Origin: a bacterium
Lineage (GTDB): Bacteria; UBP4; UBA4092; JAOAEQ01
DNA length: 64,000 nucleotides
Direction of reading: 5' to 3'
Assembly (NCBI GenBank): GCA_026416715.1
Contig: JAOAEQ010000013.1
Span: 1-64,000 of the forward strand
Every line of letters starts with the position of its first letter. Positions within the stretch are counted from its first letter, which is position 1. The position numbers and the translations under genes were made by a program. The notes beneath the pieces are model-generated. The model saw nothing but the letters and a program-made list of their open reading frames with translations, was not told the DNA's origin and did not search any database. Below are positions 8,785-17,058 of the stretch, piece by piece.

Positions 8785-9273
8785 TTATGTTTTGTTATGA
8801 TGCAATTTTTCTAATTTCCGTTTCTGATATATTATAACCAATCTTAAGATAAACCAATAACTCAATGCGGTTCCAATAATCGTTACGATAGTTATCCCAA
8901 TAAGATAGGGAACGATAACATCTTTTCCAAACCATTCAATGACGCTGCTTTGTTTCATCACGAGAAACGGGTTCTGAAGCCCCTGCCCGAGTAGAAAAAC
9001 TCCGAGCGTATAACTCACGGCATAAACAAACGGCGAGGTAAACGGGTTCATCACCAGCGTGCCGAGAATTGAAGCGACGCGATTCCGTTTCAAAATCGTG
9101 GCTAAAAACGGCGCGAGAATTAACCCTATCCACGGCGTTGGAAATAACCCGATAAACACTCCGATGGCGAACCCGCCAGCAATTTTTTCCGGCGTATCCT
9201 TCAGACGCAGGATTTTTAAATAATGGAGTTTAATCCACCGTTTAGGTTGACATTGTAGTTTCGAATATTTCAT
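8785..9273 (-). CDS. DUF2062 family membrane protein
   Basis: A 162-residue integral membrane protein of the DUF2062 family. It shows the signature GGFAIGVFIGLFPTPWIG and the later RVASILGTLVMNPFTSPFVYA, with hydrophobic spans near residues 35-75, 85-105 and 125-155. The positively charged N-terminus (KLQCQPKRWIKLHYLKILRL) fits a cytoplasmic start. The family is widespread and sometimes fused to glycosyltransferases, but its biochemical role is not established. It is divergent from ylxM across a palindromic gap. Confidence 0.85.
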   Translation of the reverse strand: MKYSKLQCQPKRWIKLHYLKILRLKDTPEKIAGGFAIGVFIGLFPTPWIGLILAPFLATILKRNRVASILGTLVMNPFTSPFVYAVSYTLGVFLLGQGLQNPFLVMKQSSVIEWFGKDVIVPYLIGITIVTIIGTALSYWFILRLVIIYQKRKLEKLHHNKT

Positions 9274-9336
9274 TTGTTTAATAGATAATATCTCAAAAAC
9301 CGAGTCAGTGCAAATGGTATTTTTCGTATTTCATGG

Positions 9337-9409
9337 TCTTGGGATACTCTGGAGTTGAATGAGAATTGAACGGTTCAATTCTCATTGCACTCCCTATGTT
9401 CTCCCAAGA
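9337..9409. repeat. TGAGAATTGAAC palindrome, copy 1 (extended dyad)
   Basis: A 14-bp perfect arm (9358-9371, half-site TGAGAATTGAAC plus two bases) mirrors 9373-9386 around a single central base. Outside it, GGAGT (9351-9355) pairs with ACTCC (9389-9393), and TCTTGGGA (9337-9344) pairs with TCCCAAGA (9402-9409). The whole forms one imperfect 73-base hairpin or operator. Related copies are at 29009-29041 and 57372-57398. All three lie between divergently transcribed genes. Confidence 0.85.
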
Positions 9410-9423
9410 GCAAATCATTTTAC

Positions 9424-9453
9424 TTGACAGCGTGCCGAGTTTTCGGGTATGAT
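9424..9453 (+). promoter_or_regulatory. Sigma-70-type promoter of ylxM-ffh
   Basis: TTGACA (9424-9429) and TATGAT (9448-9453) are separated by 18 bases. This near-consensus promoter would start transcription around 9460, about 38 bases before the preferred ylxM ATG. It lies just outside the 73-base palindrome, which could therefore influence it. Confidence 0.75.
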
Positions 9454-9497
9454 TTTACGTAAAGATACCTTGCTTGACGGTTGACCCTGGATTCGTT

Positions 9498-9935
9498 ATG
9501 CCGAAAGAAACGGAATTATTAAACGATTTGGTGCGGATAAATCTGCTGTTCGATTATTATGGCGAGTTGCTAACCGAGAAGCAGAAACAATTTTTAACCA
9601 TGCATTATTTTCAAGACCAATCGCTGCCGGAAATTGCCAGTCAGTTTATCAATCCGGAAAATAATAAACCGTTAACCCGTCAAGCGGTATTCGATTCGAT
9701 TAAACATGCAATAGAATCGCTCGAAGAATATGATCGGAAACTCGGCTGGATTAACGAGGATATCCAACATAAAGAGAAACTGAAAAGGATTTGCGACCAG
9801 GTGCATAACCTTGCGCAACGATTGAGAACCGATGATATCATCTACGATACGCATCGGATCGTACAATCGCTTCGTGAAATAGAAGGAGAATTGAAGCAGT
9901 TGATCGGCGAATCGGAACCAGAAGAAACCGAATAA
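9498..9935 (+). CDS. ylxM: YlxM-like helix-turn-helix protein
   Basis: A YlxM/p13-like protein of about 145 residues; this family is usually encoded immediately upstream of ffh and is thought to modulate the signal recognition particle. The sigma-4-like DNA-binding half reads LLTEKQKQFLTMHYFQDQSLPEIA with the recognition helix around TRQAVFDSIKHAIESLEEY. The family-typical start is the ATG at 9498 (MPKETELLNDLVRINLLFDYY). A TTG at 9474 would add eight residues but lies only about 14 bases from the likely transcription start. The charged C-terminus (EIEGELKQLIGESEPEETE) is longer than in Bacillus YlxM. Confidence 0.85.
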   Translation: MPKETELLNDLVRINLLFDYYGELLTEKQKQFLTMHYFQDQSLPEIASQFINPENNKPLTRQAVFDSIKHAIESLEEYDRKLGWINEDIQHKEKLKRICDQVHNLAQRLRTDDIIYDTHRIVQSLREIEGELKQLIGESEPEETE

Positions 9936-9970
9936 CCTTATTCCAGCGAAAGACTAACTAATTTTTCTTC

Positions 9971-10005
9971 GCGGCATTAGCCGCTGGTAGGTAACCTTCA
10001 GGTTA
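9971..10005. other. Two adjacent hairpins between ylxM and ffh
   Basis: GCGGC-ATTA-GCCGC (9971-9984) is followed by TAACC-TTCA-GGTTA (9992-10005) and then a T-rich stretch (TTGTTATTTCTTC). This could be a weak terminator or a structured leader between ylxM and ffh. It does not resemble the SRP RNA. Confidence 0.4.
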
Positions 10006-10107
10006 TTGTTATTTCTTCGAGGTACATAGGATAGGCTAAGTAGAGGGTTCCCCGATTGAAACACGAAACGGAGATAAGCTATATAATGTTTGCTATGTAG
10101 GTGAGGT

Positions 10108-11466
10108 ATGTTTGAAAGTCTAACGAATAAACTGGAATCGGTTTTCAAACGATTGCGTGGAACCGTAACGCTGAATGAAAGAAATATCGCGGATGCAATG
10201 CGGGAAGTTCGGTTAGCATTGCTAGAAGCGGATGTGAACTTTAAGGTTGTTCGCGATTTCACCGAACGGGTTAAATCTCGCGCAGTCGGTCAGGAAGTTC
10301 TGCAGAGTTTAACTCCAGCGCAGCAGGTGATTAAAATCGTTCATGAAGAGTTAATCGCATTAATGGGCGGCAGGACGGAAGTTGGTGCCAGCGGTATTTC
10401 GCCATTAAACCTTTACCCAGATAAACTCAATTCCATTATGCTGATAGGACTTCAAGGTTCTGGGAAAACCACTGCCTGCGTTAAACTCGCAAAACATTTC
10501 CGCAGTAAAGGGTATCGACCGATGTTAGTTGCAGCGGATATTTATCGTCCGGCAGCGATTAAACAGTTGGAAACGTTAGGGAAACAAATCCAGGTTCCGG
10601 TGTTCTCGGTAGGTACTGAGGTTGCTCCGCCGAAAATCGCAAAAACTGCAATTGCATCTGCGCATGAACAGAATTATAATTTGGTTATCATTGATACCGC
10701 TGGTCGGTTGCATATTGATACCGAATTAATGCAAGAGTTGCAAGAGATGAAATCTAGTATTTCACCGAATGAAATCTGGTTAGTATGCGATGCAATGACT
10801 GGTCAGGATGCGGTGAATGTCGCCCAGCAGTTTCATCAGGAGATTGGAATAACCGGCGTTATTCTGACCAAAGTAGATGGCGATGCGCGCGGTGGCGCAG
10901 TGTTATCAATTCGGGCAGTAACCGGAGCGCCAATTCGGTTTGTCGGCGTTGGCGAAAAACTAGACGACCTCGAATATTTCCATCCGGAACGAATGGCATC
11001 GCGAATCCTCGGAATGGGCGATGTTCTAACCTTGATTGAAAAAGCGGAAGCGACACTCGATGCGAAAAAAGCTAAGGAGATGGAAGAGAAACTGCGGAAA
11101 GCAACGTTTACCTTAGAAGATTTCCGTGAGCAGTTATTATCCGTTCGCAAGATGGGGTCGTTAGAATCGTTATTCAGTATGATTCCGGGAATGGGCAAAA
11201 TCAGCGACCCGGCATTGATGCAGCAATCGGAACAGGAGTTGAAAAAAATCGAAGCAATCATCAATTCGATGACGCCGGCAGAACGACGTGACCCGCAGAT
11301 TATCAGCGGGAGTCGCCGGTTACGAATTGCGAAAGGTAGCGGCACTTCGGTGCAGGATATTAACCGGCTATTGAAACAGTACGAACAGATGCGAAAAATG
11401 TTTAAACAATTCGCATCCGGTGGAAAACACATGCCGAAATTAGGCAAAATAAAATTCGGGTTTTAA
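10108..11466 (+). CDS. ffh: Signal recognition particle protein Ffh
   Basis: The SRP54-type GTPase that binds signal sequences and 4.5S/6S RNA and targets ribosomes to FtsY, 452 aa. The N domain covers about residues 1-85. The G domain has G1 GLQGSGKTT, the DTAGR motif, TKVDGDARGG and GVGEKLDDLE. The methionine-rich M domain (from about 300) includes FSMIPGMGKI and RLRIAKGSGTSVQDINRLLKQ, the RNA-binding helix-loop. GTGAGGT precedes the ATG. It continues into rpsP as expected for the ffh-rpsP-khpA-trmD-rplS block. Confidence 0.98.
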   Translation: MFESLTNKLESVFKRLRGTVTLNERNIADAMREVRLALLEADVNFKVVRDFTERVKSRAVGQEVLQSLTPAQQVIKIVHEELIALMGGRTEVGASGISPLNLYPDKLNSIMLIGLQGSGKTTACVKLAKHFRSKGYRPMLVAADIYRPAAIKQLETLGKQIQVPVFSVGTEVAPPKIAKTAIASAHEQNYNLVIIDTAGRLHIDTELMQELQEMKSSISPNEIWLVCDAMTGQDAVNVAQQFHQEIGITGVILTKVDGDARGGAVLSIRAVTGAPIRFVGVGEKLDDLEYFHPERMASRILGMGDVLTLIEKAEATLDAKKAKEMEEKLRKATFTLEDFREQLLSVRKMGSLESLFSMIPGMGKISDPALMQQSEQELKKIEAIINSMTPAERRDPQIISGSRRLRIAKGSGTSVQDINRLLKQYEQMRKMFKQFASGGKHMPKLGKIKFGF

Positions 11467-11555
11467 ATCTTTACACCAAAATGAATAAAGATGATAAAAA
11501 ATATTTATGGTACTAGGTACGTCATACTTCGTACTTATAACAGGAGGTGAGCGCT

Positions 11556-11891
11556 TTGGCAGTAAAAATCAGGTTACGGCGGGTTGGGAAAAAGAAAAAA
11601 CCGTCATATCGGTTAGTGGTAACTGATTCACGGTCACCGCGTGACGGGCGGTTTATCGAAATTGTCGGCATATATCAGCCGTTAACCAACCCTGCGGTAA
11701 CAAAAGTAGATACTGAACGGATACTCTACTGGTTAAAAAACGGAGCGAAACCGTCGGATACGGTTCGGAGTATTTTAGTTAAAACCGGCGTGATGAAACA
11801 ATTTCAGGAAAGTAAATCAGCAAGTAAAAAAGAACCTACGATTGTAGAACCGGCAGCAATTGAACAGAATCAACCAACCGCAACGGCTTAA
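11556..11891 (+). CDS. rpsP: 30S ribosomal protein S16
   Basis: Ribosomal protein bS16, recognised from [38 protein letters not shown] and the [19 protein letters not shown] end of the fold. I place the start at TTG 11556, since AGGAGG (11542-11547) stands 8 bases upstream and the next residues match the family start (M-AVKIRL). A GTG at 11547 overlaps that ribosome site. The protein is about 111 residues, longer than the usual 80-90, because of a C-terminal tail rich in Lys, Ala, Glu and Gln. Confidence 0.97.
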   Translation: MAVKIRLRRVGKKKKPSYRLVVTDSRSPRDGRFIEIVGIYQPLTNPAVTKVDTERILYWLKNGAKPSDTVRSILVKTGVMKQFQESKSASKKEPTIVEPAAIEQNQPTATA

Positions 11892-12020
11892 TACTCCTTG
11901 GATTGCATAACTTGGCAATCTAAGGTATTATTAAACAAACGGTGGCACTAGAGAGAATACCGAGACAACTTAACTGAAGCAGATTCAGTAGAATCCAAAC
12001 TTTGATTAAAGTTTCGGATT
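11889..12020 (+). other. Structured leader between rpsP and khpA (three hairpins)
   Basis: Three stems follow one another. At 11889-11930, TAATAC-CTT-GATTGC pairs with GCAATC-AAG-GTATTA around an 8-base loop; it begins on the rpsP stop codon. At 11974-11988, CTGAA-GCAGA-TTCAG. At 11992-12020, AATCC-AAACTTT pairs with AAAGTTT-C-GGATT. None has a long U tract, so they look more like processing, stability or regulatory structures than terminators. Confidence 0.5.
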
Positions 12021-12330
12021 ACGCTAGTAAAAATCGAGACGGAGGTAACGTATGGACGTGAAATTGAAAGATTTAGTTGAATACCTTGCGAAAGCATTGG
12101 TTGACCATCCAAACGAAGTTAAAGTCACTGAAGTTGAAGGTGAACAAACCACTATCTATGAACTGAAAGTCGCTCCTGGTGACATTGGGAAAATCATCGG
12201 AAAACAAGGGCGTACTGCCCGCTCAATTCGTACCATTCTCTCAGCCGCAGCGGCTAAACAGAAAAAGCGTGCGGTAATGGAAATTATTGAAGAAGGCAAA
12301 TAGGGTCGGTGTTCAAATCTAGTGCCACCG
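11940..12330. repeat. 13-bp inverted repeats bracketing khpA
   Basis: CGGTGGCACTAGA at 11940-11952 recurs as its exact reverse complement TCTAGTGCCACCG at 12318-12330. The pair encloses the khpA leader and gene (391 bases in all). The right arm lies between the khpA stop and the conserved start of TrmD. No duplication of target bases is obvious next to the arms. Confidence 0.7.
12052..12303 (+). CDS. khpA: KH-domain RNA-binding protein KhpA
   Basis: A single KH domain of 83 residues; family knowledge links KhpA (with KhpB/Jag) to RNA chaperoning and cell-elongation control. The GxxG loop and its helix are in [20 protein letters not shown]. The N-terminal start [19 protein letters not shown] and the ending AVMEIIEEG are typical. 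GGAGG stands 6 bases before the ATG. It sits between rpsP and trmD as in many bacteria, but rimM, usually next, is absent. The gene is bracketed by 13-bp inverted repeats and preceded by a structured leader. Confidence 0.95.
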   Translation: MDVKLKDLVEYLAKALVDHPNEVKVTEVEGEQTTIYELKVAPGDIGKIIGKQGRTARSIRTILSAAAAKQKKRAVMEIIEEGK

Positions 12331-12353
12331 ATGTATTATCCGAATTTCGTTCC

Positions 12354-13100
12354 ATGATGCATATTGATATCCTGACATTGTTCCCTGGCATTTTCACTGG
12401 ACCGTTGCAGGAAAGTATCCTGAAAATTGCACAGGAAAAAAAGTTGCTATCAATAACCTTAGTCGATATTCGGGAGTTCTGTTCTGATAAACATAAAACT
12501 GCAGATGATGAACCGTATGGCGGCGGACCGGGTATGGTAATAAAACCGGAACCGCTGACCGCAGCGATAGAATCGCGATTAGCAAAATATCCGGATGCAG
12601 AATTGATTTTTTTATCCCCGCAAGGGAAATTATTTAATCAGCAGCTGGCGCGCGAGTTGGCAAACAAACCCAATTTGGTATTAGTTTGCGGGAGATACGA
12701 AGGAATCGACGAACGGGTTAAACAGTTATTCAACCATCAGGAGATTTCGATTGGCGATTATGTATTGACTGGCGGAGAAATCCCGGCATTGGTGATTATC
12801 GATGCGGTGAGTAGACTATTGCCCGGGGTAGTAGGCAATCCAGAATCGGTTATTGCGGATTCGTTTTCTGAATGGGCAGGATTTGATTATCCGCATTATA
12901 CGCGCCCGGCGGTTTTCCGTGGATTAGCTGTTCCCGAAGTATTAACCAGCGGCAATCACGAACGAATTCGGCGCTGGCGCAGAAAACAAGCGCTTAAAAA
13001 AACAAGATTAGTTCGTCCTGAGTTAATCAAGGCGGATTTGATGACCGCGGAAGATAAACAGCTCATTGCTGAAATTGAAGCTGAATTAAATGTAAAATAA
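12354..13100 (+). CDS. trmD: tRNA (guanine-N1-)-methyltransferase
   Basis: The SPOUT enzyme that makes m1G37 in tRNA and prevents frameshifting. Hallmarks: IDILTLFPGIF, DIREFCSDKHKTADDEPYGGGPGMV, the knotted SAM site LVCGRYEGIDERV, EISIGDYVLTGGEIPALV and the HYTRPAVFRGL stretch. Starting at 12354 gives 248 residues, the normal size. A GTG at 12309 in the same frame would add 15 residues (FKSSATDVLSEFRS) unlike the family, though it has slightly better ribosome-site purines; the true start is therefore uncertain. It lies right after khpA, with no rimM between. Confidence 0.96.
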   Translation: MMHIDILTLFPGIFTGPLQESILKIAQEKKLLSITLVDIREFCSDKHKTADDEPYGGGPGMVIKPEPLTAAIESRLAKYPDAELIFLSPQGKLFNQQLARELANKPNLVLVCGRYEGIDERVKQLFNHQEISIGDYVLTGGEIPALVIIDAVSRLLPGVVGNPESVIADSFSEWAGFDYPHYTRPAVFRGLAVPEVLTSGNHERIRRWRRKQALKKTRLVRPELIKADLMTAEDKQLIAEIEAELNVK

Positions 13101-13119
13101 ACTATCATTGATACCATTG

Positions 13120-13698
13120 ATGTCACCTCGGGTTTATGTTGCACTAGTGCATTATCCAGTTCGTAATCGCGAAGGGAAACTGGTTACCACATCAATTACG
13201 AACTACGATTTGCATGATATCGCGCGAACCTGTCGAACGTTTGGGATAATAAAGTATTATCTGGTTAACCCACTGGAATCGCAGTTGATGCTCGCGGAAC
13301 GAATTGCGTTTTACTGGCAACACGGATTAGGTAGTCGGCTTATCCCCGACCGTAAGGAAGCATTCACGCTCGTTCGAGTTAAAGAAACGATTGAACAGGT
13401 TATCGCCGAAATTCAGGACGAAGAAGGTAGTAACCCGGTTCTGGTAGGAACGGATGCGCGAGAAATGCCGAATACCATTTCCTATTCAGCGTTACGAGGA
13501 GCAATGAATGAATCGTCCCGACCTTATCTGCTTATTTTCGGTACCGGTTGGGGAATAGAACAAACCTGGCTGAATTCTTTGGATTATCGGCTAGAACCGA
13601 TTCGTGGTACCGTTGATGCATATAATCATTTATCGGTTCGCGCAGCGGTTGCGATAATTTTAGATCGATTATTAGGCGAACGTAAACTGGAGAAGTAG
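13120..13698 (+). CDS. SPOUT-type RNA methyltransferase (PF09936 family)
   Basis: A SAM-dependent RNA methyltransferase family protein of about 192 residues, often encoded beside trmD in deltaproteobacteria and relatives. The N-terminal strand RVYVALVHYPVRNREGKL is followed by TSITNYDLHDIARTCRTFG, VLVGTDAR, and the knot-like FGTGWGIEQTWLNS with PIRGTVDAYNHLSVRAAVAI. The start at ATG 13120 is preceded by no clear ribosome site; a TTG at 13108 is possible. The RNA target is not known to me. The gene lies between trmD and rplS. Confidence 0.85.
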   Translation: MSPRVYVALVHYPVRNREGKLVTTSITNYDLHDIARTCRTFGIIKYYLVNPLESQLMLAERIAFYWQHGLGSRLIPDRKEAFTLVRVKETIEQVIAEIQDEEGSNPVLVGTDAREMPNTISYSALRGAMNESSRPYLLIFGTGWGIEQTWLNSLDYRLEPIRGTVDAYNHLSVRAAVAIILDRLLGERKLEK

Positions 13699-13781
13699 TA
13701 TAATTCAAAATCTTAACCTAACATATAACCATATAAAACTATAATCTTGGTTTTTCTTAGTAGGAGGGATAACTATTCATT

Positions 13782-14216
13782 ATGAAACCGGTAATAGCAC
13801 AAATTGAAAAAACGTATCTAAAAAAAGGAAAGTTACCGGAATTTTCACCCGGCGATACCATTCGGGTATATTCAAAAGTGATTGAGGGTGATAAGGAACG
13901 TTCGCAAGCGTTTGAAGGAATCGTTATTGCGAAACGTGGTTCCGGATTGCGGGAAACGTTCACGGTTCGGAAAGTATCATTTGGAGTTGGTATCGAACGA
14001 ACCTTCTTTCTCCATTCCCCGAATGTACAACGAATCCGGTTGGTAAGAAAAGGAAAAGTCCGTCGGGCTAAACTATACTATTTACGCGATTTATCTGGGA
14101 AAAAAGCGCGAATCACAGAAAAAATTTCTCAGGAGGTAAAACCGACATCTGATGTCACGGCAACTCCGCCTGCAGTTTCACCACCAAGTGAAACGAAAGA
14201 ACAGACCACAACCTAA
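13782..14216 (+). CDS. rplS: 50S ribosomal protein L19
   Basis: Ribosomal protein bL19 at the subunit interface. The core reads [51 protein letters not shown] and [19 protein letters not shown]. The 144 residues exceed the usual 115 because of a C-terminal tail rich in Thr, Pro and Ser ([16 protein letters not shown]). AGGAGGG stands about 13 bases before the ATG, farther than usual. The last 65 bases overlap the rnhB start. Confidence 0.97.
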   Translation: MKPVIAQIEKTYLKKGKLPEFSPGDTIRVYSKVIEGDKERSQAFEGIVIAKRGSGLRETFTVRKVSFGVGIERTFFLHSPNVQRIRLVRKGKVRRAKLYYLRDLSGKKARITEKISQEVKPTSDVTATPPAVSPPSETKEQTTT

Positions 14217-14820
14217 CTGCGATTTTGAACAGCAGTATTATAATCAGGGATATCAGCGTATCGCTGGTATCGATGAAGCAGGACGTGGTCCGTTAGCGGG
14301 ACCGGTGGTAGCGGCGGCGGTCATATTACCGGCTGAATGTTTATTACCGGGAATTAACGATTCGAAAAAATTAACCGCTAAACAACGGGACAAATTATAC
14401 CAGTTGATTGTTGAACAAGCGGTCAGTGTCGGCGTTGGGATTGTTTCCGAAAAGGTCATTGATGAAATTAATATTCTACAAGCGAGTATTCAAGCGATGC
14501 TAATGGCAATAGAAAAATTATCAGTTCAGCCGGAATGCTTGTTAATCGATGCGGTAACCCTACCCGACTGTCCGCTACCGCAACAAGGCATTATTAAAGG
14601 AGACCAGAAAAGTGTTTCGATTGCTGCGGCATCAATCGTCGCAAAAGTTGTTCGCGATACTATAATGCACGATTATGAACGGCAGTATCCGAATTATCAT
14701 TTCGCAAAACATAAAGGATACGCAACGAAACAACATATCGCTGAAATCAAGCAGTTCGGATTATGCGAAATTCATCGGCGCAGTTTTTGTACCGCTTATC
14801 TCAGTTGTGGGATACAATAA
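14152..14820 (+). CDS. rnhB: Ribonuclease HII
   Basis: The RNase HII endonuclease cleaves RNA in RNA-DNA hybrids and removes misincorporated ribonucleotides. Catalytic region: [20 protein letters not shown] (the D-E pair), then [23 protein letters not shown] and [15 protein letters not shown], with the distal HKGYAT. Length is 222 aa. The only plausible ATG (14152) lies within rplS; AGGAGG is 15 bases upstream. The gene in turn overlaps yraN by 58 bases, a tightly packed block. Confidence 0.96.
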   Translation: MSRQLRLQFHHQVKRKNRPQPNCDFEQQYYNQGYQRIAGIDEAGRGPLAGPVVAAAVILPAECLLPGINDSKKLTAKQRDKLYQLIVEQAVSVGVGIVSEKVIDEINILQASIQAMLMAIEKLSVQPECLLIDAVTLPDCPLPQQGIIKGDQKSVSIAAASIVAKVVRDTIMHDYERQYPNYHFAKHKGYATKQHIAEIKQFGLCEIHRRSFCTAYLSCGIQ

Positions 14821-15215
14821 TCGCAAGGTTCAAACGCACATCTGCGGATAACGATAGAATTGCTATCGGTAAATATGGCGAGCACGTAGCAGTGGAACAT
14901 TTAAAAGAAAAAGGATTTCAAATTATCGCTCGGAATTGGCGATGTTTTTACGGCGAAATCGATATTATCGCGCGAGATAAAACGGAATTAGCTTTTATTG
15001 AAGTCAAAACGCGGCGGAATACCTGGACGGAATTTTGGTCGCCGGAATCAGCGGTTGATGAAAATAAACGGCGGCGATTACGGCGATTAGCGCAATGTTA
15101 TATCGCCCGAAATCGGAATATTGCATTTACCGAAGTGCGATTCGATATTATCAGTGTCGTATTAACGCAACGAGCAAACGTAGATTCAATCACGCATATA
15201 CCAGATGCGTTTTAA
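14763..15215 (+). CDS. yraN: YraN/UPF0102 family nuclease-fold protein
   Basis: A UPF0102 protein of 150 residues with a restriction-endonuclease-like fold. The visible motif is GEIDIIARDKTELAFIEVKTRR, containing the E-x-D...E-x-K pattern of that fold, preceded by GKYGEHVAVEHLKEKGFQIIARNWR. The N-terminal 30 residues before the conserved domain are longer than usual. It overlaps rnhB, a common neighbour. Its exact substrate is not established. Confidence 0.92.
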   Translation: MRNSSAQFLYRLSQLWDTIIARFKRTSADNDRIAIGKYGEHVAVEHLKEKGFQIIARNWRCFYGEIDIIARDKTELAFIEVKTRRNTWTEFWSPESAVDENKRRRLRRLAQCYIARNRNIAFTEVRFDIISVVLTQRANVDSITHIPDAF

Positions 15216-15237
15216 GTTAAAATAATAAGGAGAAGGT

Positions 15238-15513
15238 ATGGCAAAACGACATAAATCAGCGTTAAAACAGTTACGAAAATCACTCAAGAATCGGGAACGT
15301 AACCGAAAAATTAAATCGCAGTTACGGAATGCGGTGAAAAAGATTGATGGGTTAGTTGCGGCAAAAGATATCGAAACTGCGAAATCAGTTTTAGCTAAAA
15401 CTATTCCGATGCTAAATCGTGCCGCAACGAAAGGGATTATCCATAAAAATACTGCTGCGCGGTTAGTATCGCGCTTAACGAAAAGTGTGAATAAACTCGC
15501 TGCGTCAGCATGA
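15238..15513 (+). CDS. rpsT: 30S ribosomal protein S20
   Basis: Ribosomal protein bS20, 91 residues, recognised by the basic helical start AKRHKSALKQLRKSLKNRERN, KSQLRNAVKKID and the KGIIHKNTAARLVSRLTKSV end. AAGGAGAAGG precedes the ATG by a few bases. It follows yraN in the same direction, ending the ribosomal block. A small TGTAAC-TGT-GTTACA hairpin lies after it (15550-15564). Confidence 0.97.
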   Translation: MAKRHKSALKQLRKSLKNRERNRKIKSQLRNAVKKIDGLVAAKDIETAKSVLAKTIPMLNRAATKGIIHKNTAARLVSRLTKSVNKLAASA

Positions 15514-15594
15514 GAAGTTGTTCCTCAGCTCGATGCATGACATGTAACTGTGTTACAACGGGCTATATTCTCGTTTCAATAGGTTCGGGGTAAC

Positions 15595-16470
15595 ATGAAA
15601 CTGAGTAAAAAAATTAAACATAATGCCGTATATTGGCTGATTATCGGATGTAAAAAACTCGTACAATGGGTTCCGTTAAAGGTAGCTCTGGCTATAAGCA
15701 GTATATTCGCTACCATAGGATATTATATGGTAGCGAAAAATCGTAAGCGAATATTAACTAACTTAACGAATATATATTCGTCTCGGTTAAGCAAAAAGGA
15801 AATTAAATCATTAGCGCTTGCCACCTATCGACATTGGGCAAAAAGTATTATCGAATTATTGAGTATCGAGCATTGGACTCCGGAACAATTCAATCAAATT
15901 ATTCAAATTGAAGGGCGCGAAAATCTTGATGCGGTTTGGAATGGACAGCAAGGGTTAGTTTGCGTTCTCGCCCATTATGGTAACTGGGAATTAGCTGGTG
16001 CTTATTTCGCTAAAGTCTGGCAAATACCAATCAATGTAGTTGGCAATGTATTATACGATAAAAAAGTTGACCGATTGTTGAACGAGTTGCGGGTAAAAGT
16101 AGGTCTGAAAATTTTATCGCGTGGAAATGCATTAAAAGCATCGTTAACTGCTTTGAAACAGAACGAGGTTCTTGCGATTATGGCAGATTACGACGCTGGC
16201 GGTAAAACAATGCGATTTCCGTTTTTAGAAAGCTCGATTGATTTTCCGGTAGCGTCGTTATATTTTGCATATCGGAGTAAGGTTCCGGTGTTGCCACTGT
16301 TTGTGGTTCGGCAAGATAATAATACACATCGGATTTGTTTTGAAAAGCCATTACAAAAAGGGCAATATCTGGAACCTGAAGCTGACTTCAAACATTTTGT
16401 AAGTCAATTTGTATCATTGATAGAAACCTATATCCGCCGTGCACCAACTCAATGGGCTTGGATGGAATAG
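15595..16470 (+). CDS. LpxL/HtrB-family lipid A acyltransferase
   Basis: A late lipid A acyltransferase-type protein (291 aa) that adds secondary acyl chains at the inner membrane. The H-x4-E catalytic motif is AHYGNWELAGAY. Family context follows in KLRVKVGLKILSRGN-like and LAIMADYDAGGKTMRFPFL segments, and the C-terminus TYIRRAPTQWAWM matches the family's 'P.qw.Wm' end. A hydrophobic N-terminal anchor lies around residues 20-45. Its position before LptC and LptA supports an LPS or lipooligosaccharide-type outer membrane. Confidence 0.9.
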   Translation: MKLSKKIKHNAVYWLIIGCKKLVQWVPLKVALAISSIFATIGYYMVAKNRKRILTNLTNIYSSRLSKKEIKSLALATYRHWAKSIIELLSIEHWTPEQFNQIIQIEGRENLDAVWNGQQGLVCVLAHYGNWELAGAYFAKVWQIPINVVGNVLYDKKVDRLLNELRVKVGLKILSRGNALKASLTALKQNEVLAIMADYDAGGKTMRFPFLESSIDFPVASLYFAYRSKVPVLPLFVVRQDNNTHRICFEKPLQKGQYLEPEADFKHFVSQFVSLIETYIRRAPTQWAWME

Positions 16471-16485
16471 GAAATATCATAACTT

Positions 16486-17058
16486 ATGTTGCGAAGACTG
16501 TCGTGTTTATTGATAATGATATCGATTGATATGCAACTTGCGAGTGGATACGCGATATCTCATGAAATGACGCAAGGTTCAGCATATATAAATACTGAGG
16601 GATTGGTTTTGAAAGAGTATCTATCGGGTCAGGAACATCGTTCGCTACGAACGAAACGAGCGATTTTCAATCAAAAGGATAATATTGTAGAATTAATTGA
16701 ACCGAATTTTTTCCTTTTTAATTCTCAGGGAAAGCCGATGTTAAGTCTCACGGCAGCGAGTAGTCAGGTTGATTTAAAGAATCAGCTTATTCAAATACAG
16801 GGTAATGTTCATGTTCGGTTAACCGACCAAACCGATTTTTATACAACCCAATTATTCTGGAATACGCGAGAGAAAACATTTTATACTAATGCGGCAATTA
16901 AACTTATTCGCGATAATCATCAAATCGACGGAAAAGGTTTAATTGCCGACGAGGCGTTTGAAAATATACAGATACAACAATTTGCAGCGAAACGAACGCT
17001 AAGCGTTCCTGCAACTCATACTACCAAACCGAATCAAGCGATTCAATCGAAAAAATGA
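16486..17058 (+). CDS. lptC: LptC-like LPS export protein
   Basis: A 190-residue protein with an N-terminal hydrophobic segment (LSCLLIMISIDMQLASGYA) and an OstA-like beta-jellyroll region. It shows EGLVLKEYLSGQEHRSLRTK, PMLSLTAASSQVDLKNQLIQIQGNV, the YTTQLFWN strand and IDGKGLIADEAFE, in the style of LptC (bitopic, inner membrane). Sequence support alone is moderate. It overlaps the LptA-like gene by four bases and follows the acyltransferase by 16 bases, which makes the assignment more convincing. Confidence 0.8.
   Translation: MLRRLSCLLIMISIDMQLASGYAISHEMTQGSAYINTEGLVLKEYLSGQEHRSLRTKRAIFNQKDNIVELIEPNFFLFNSQGKPMLSLTAASSQVDLKNQLIQIQGNVHVRLTDQTDFYTTQLFWNTREKTFYTNAAIKLIRDNHQIDGKGLIADEAFENIQIQQFAAKRTLSVPATHTTKPNQAIQSKK

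Noticed and set aside
9936-10107. SRP RNA gene between ylxM and ffh
   Set aside because: The gap has two short hairpins but none of the GGAGCAGG-like loop or long helix expected of 4.5S or 6S RNA.
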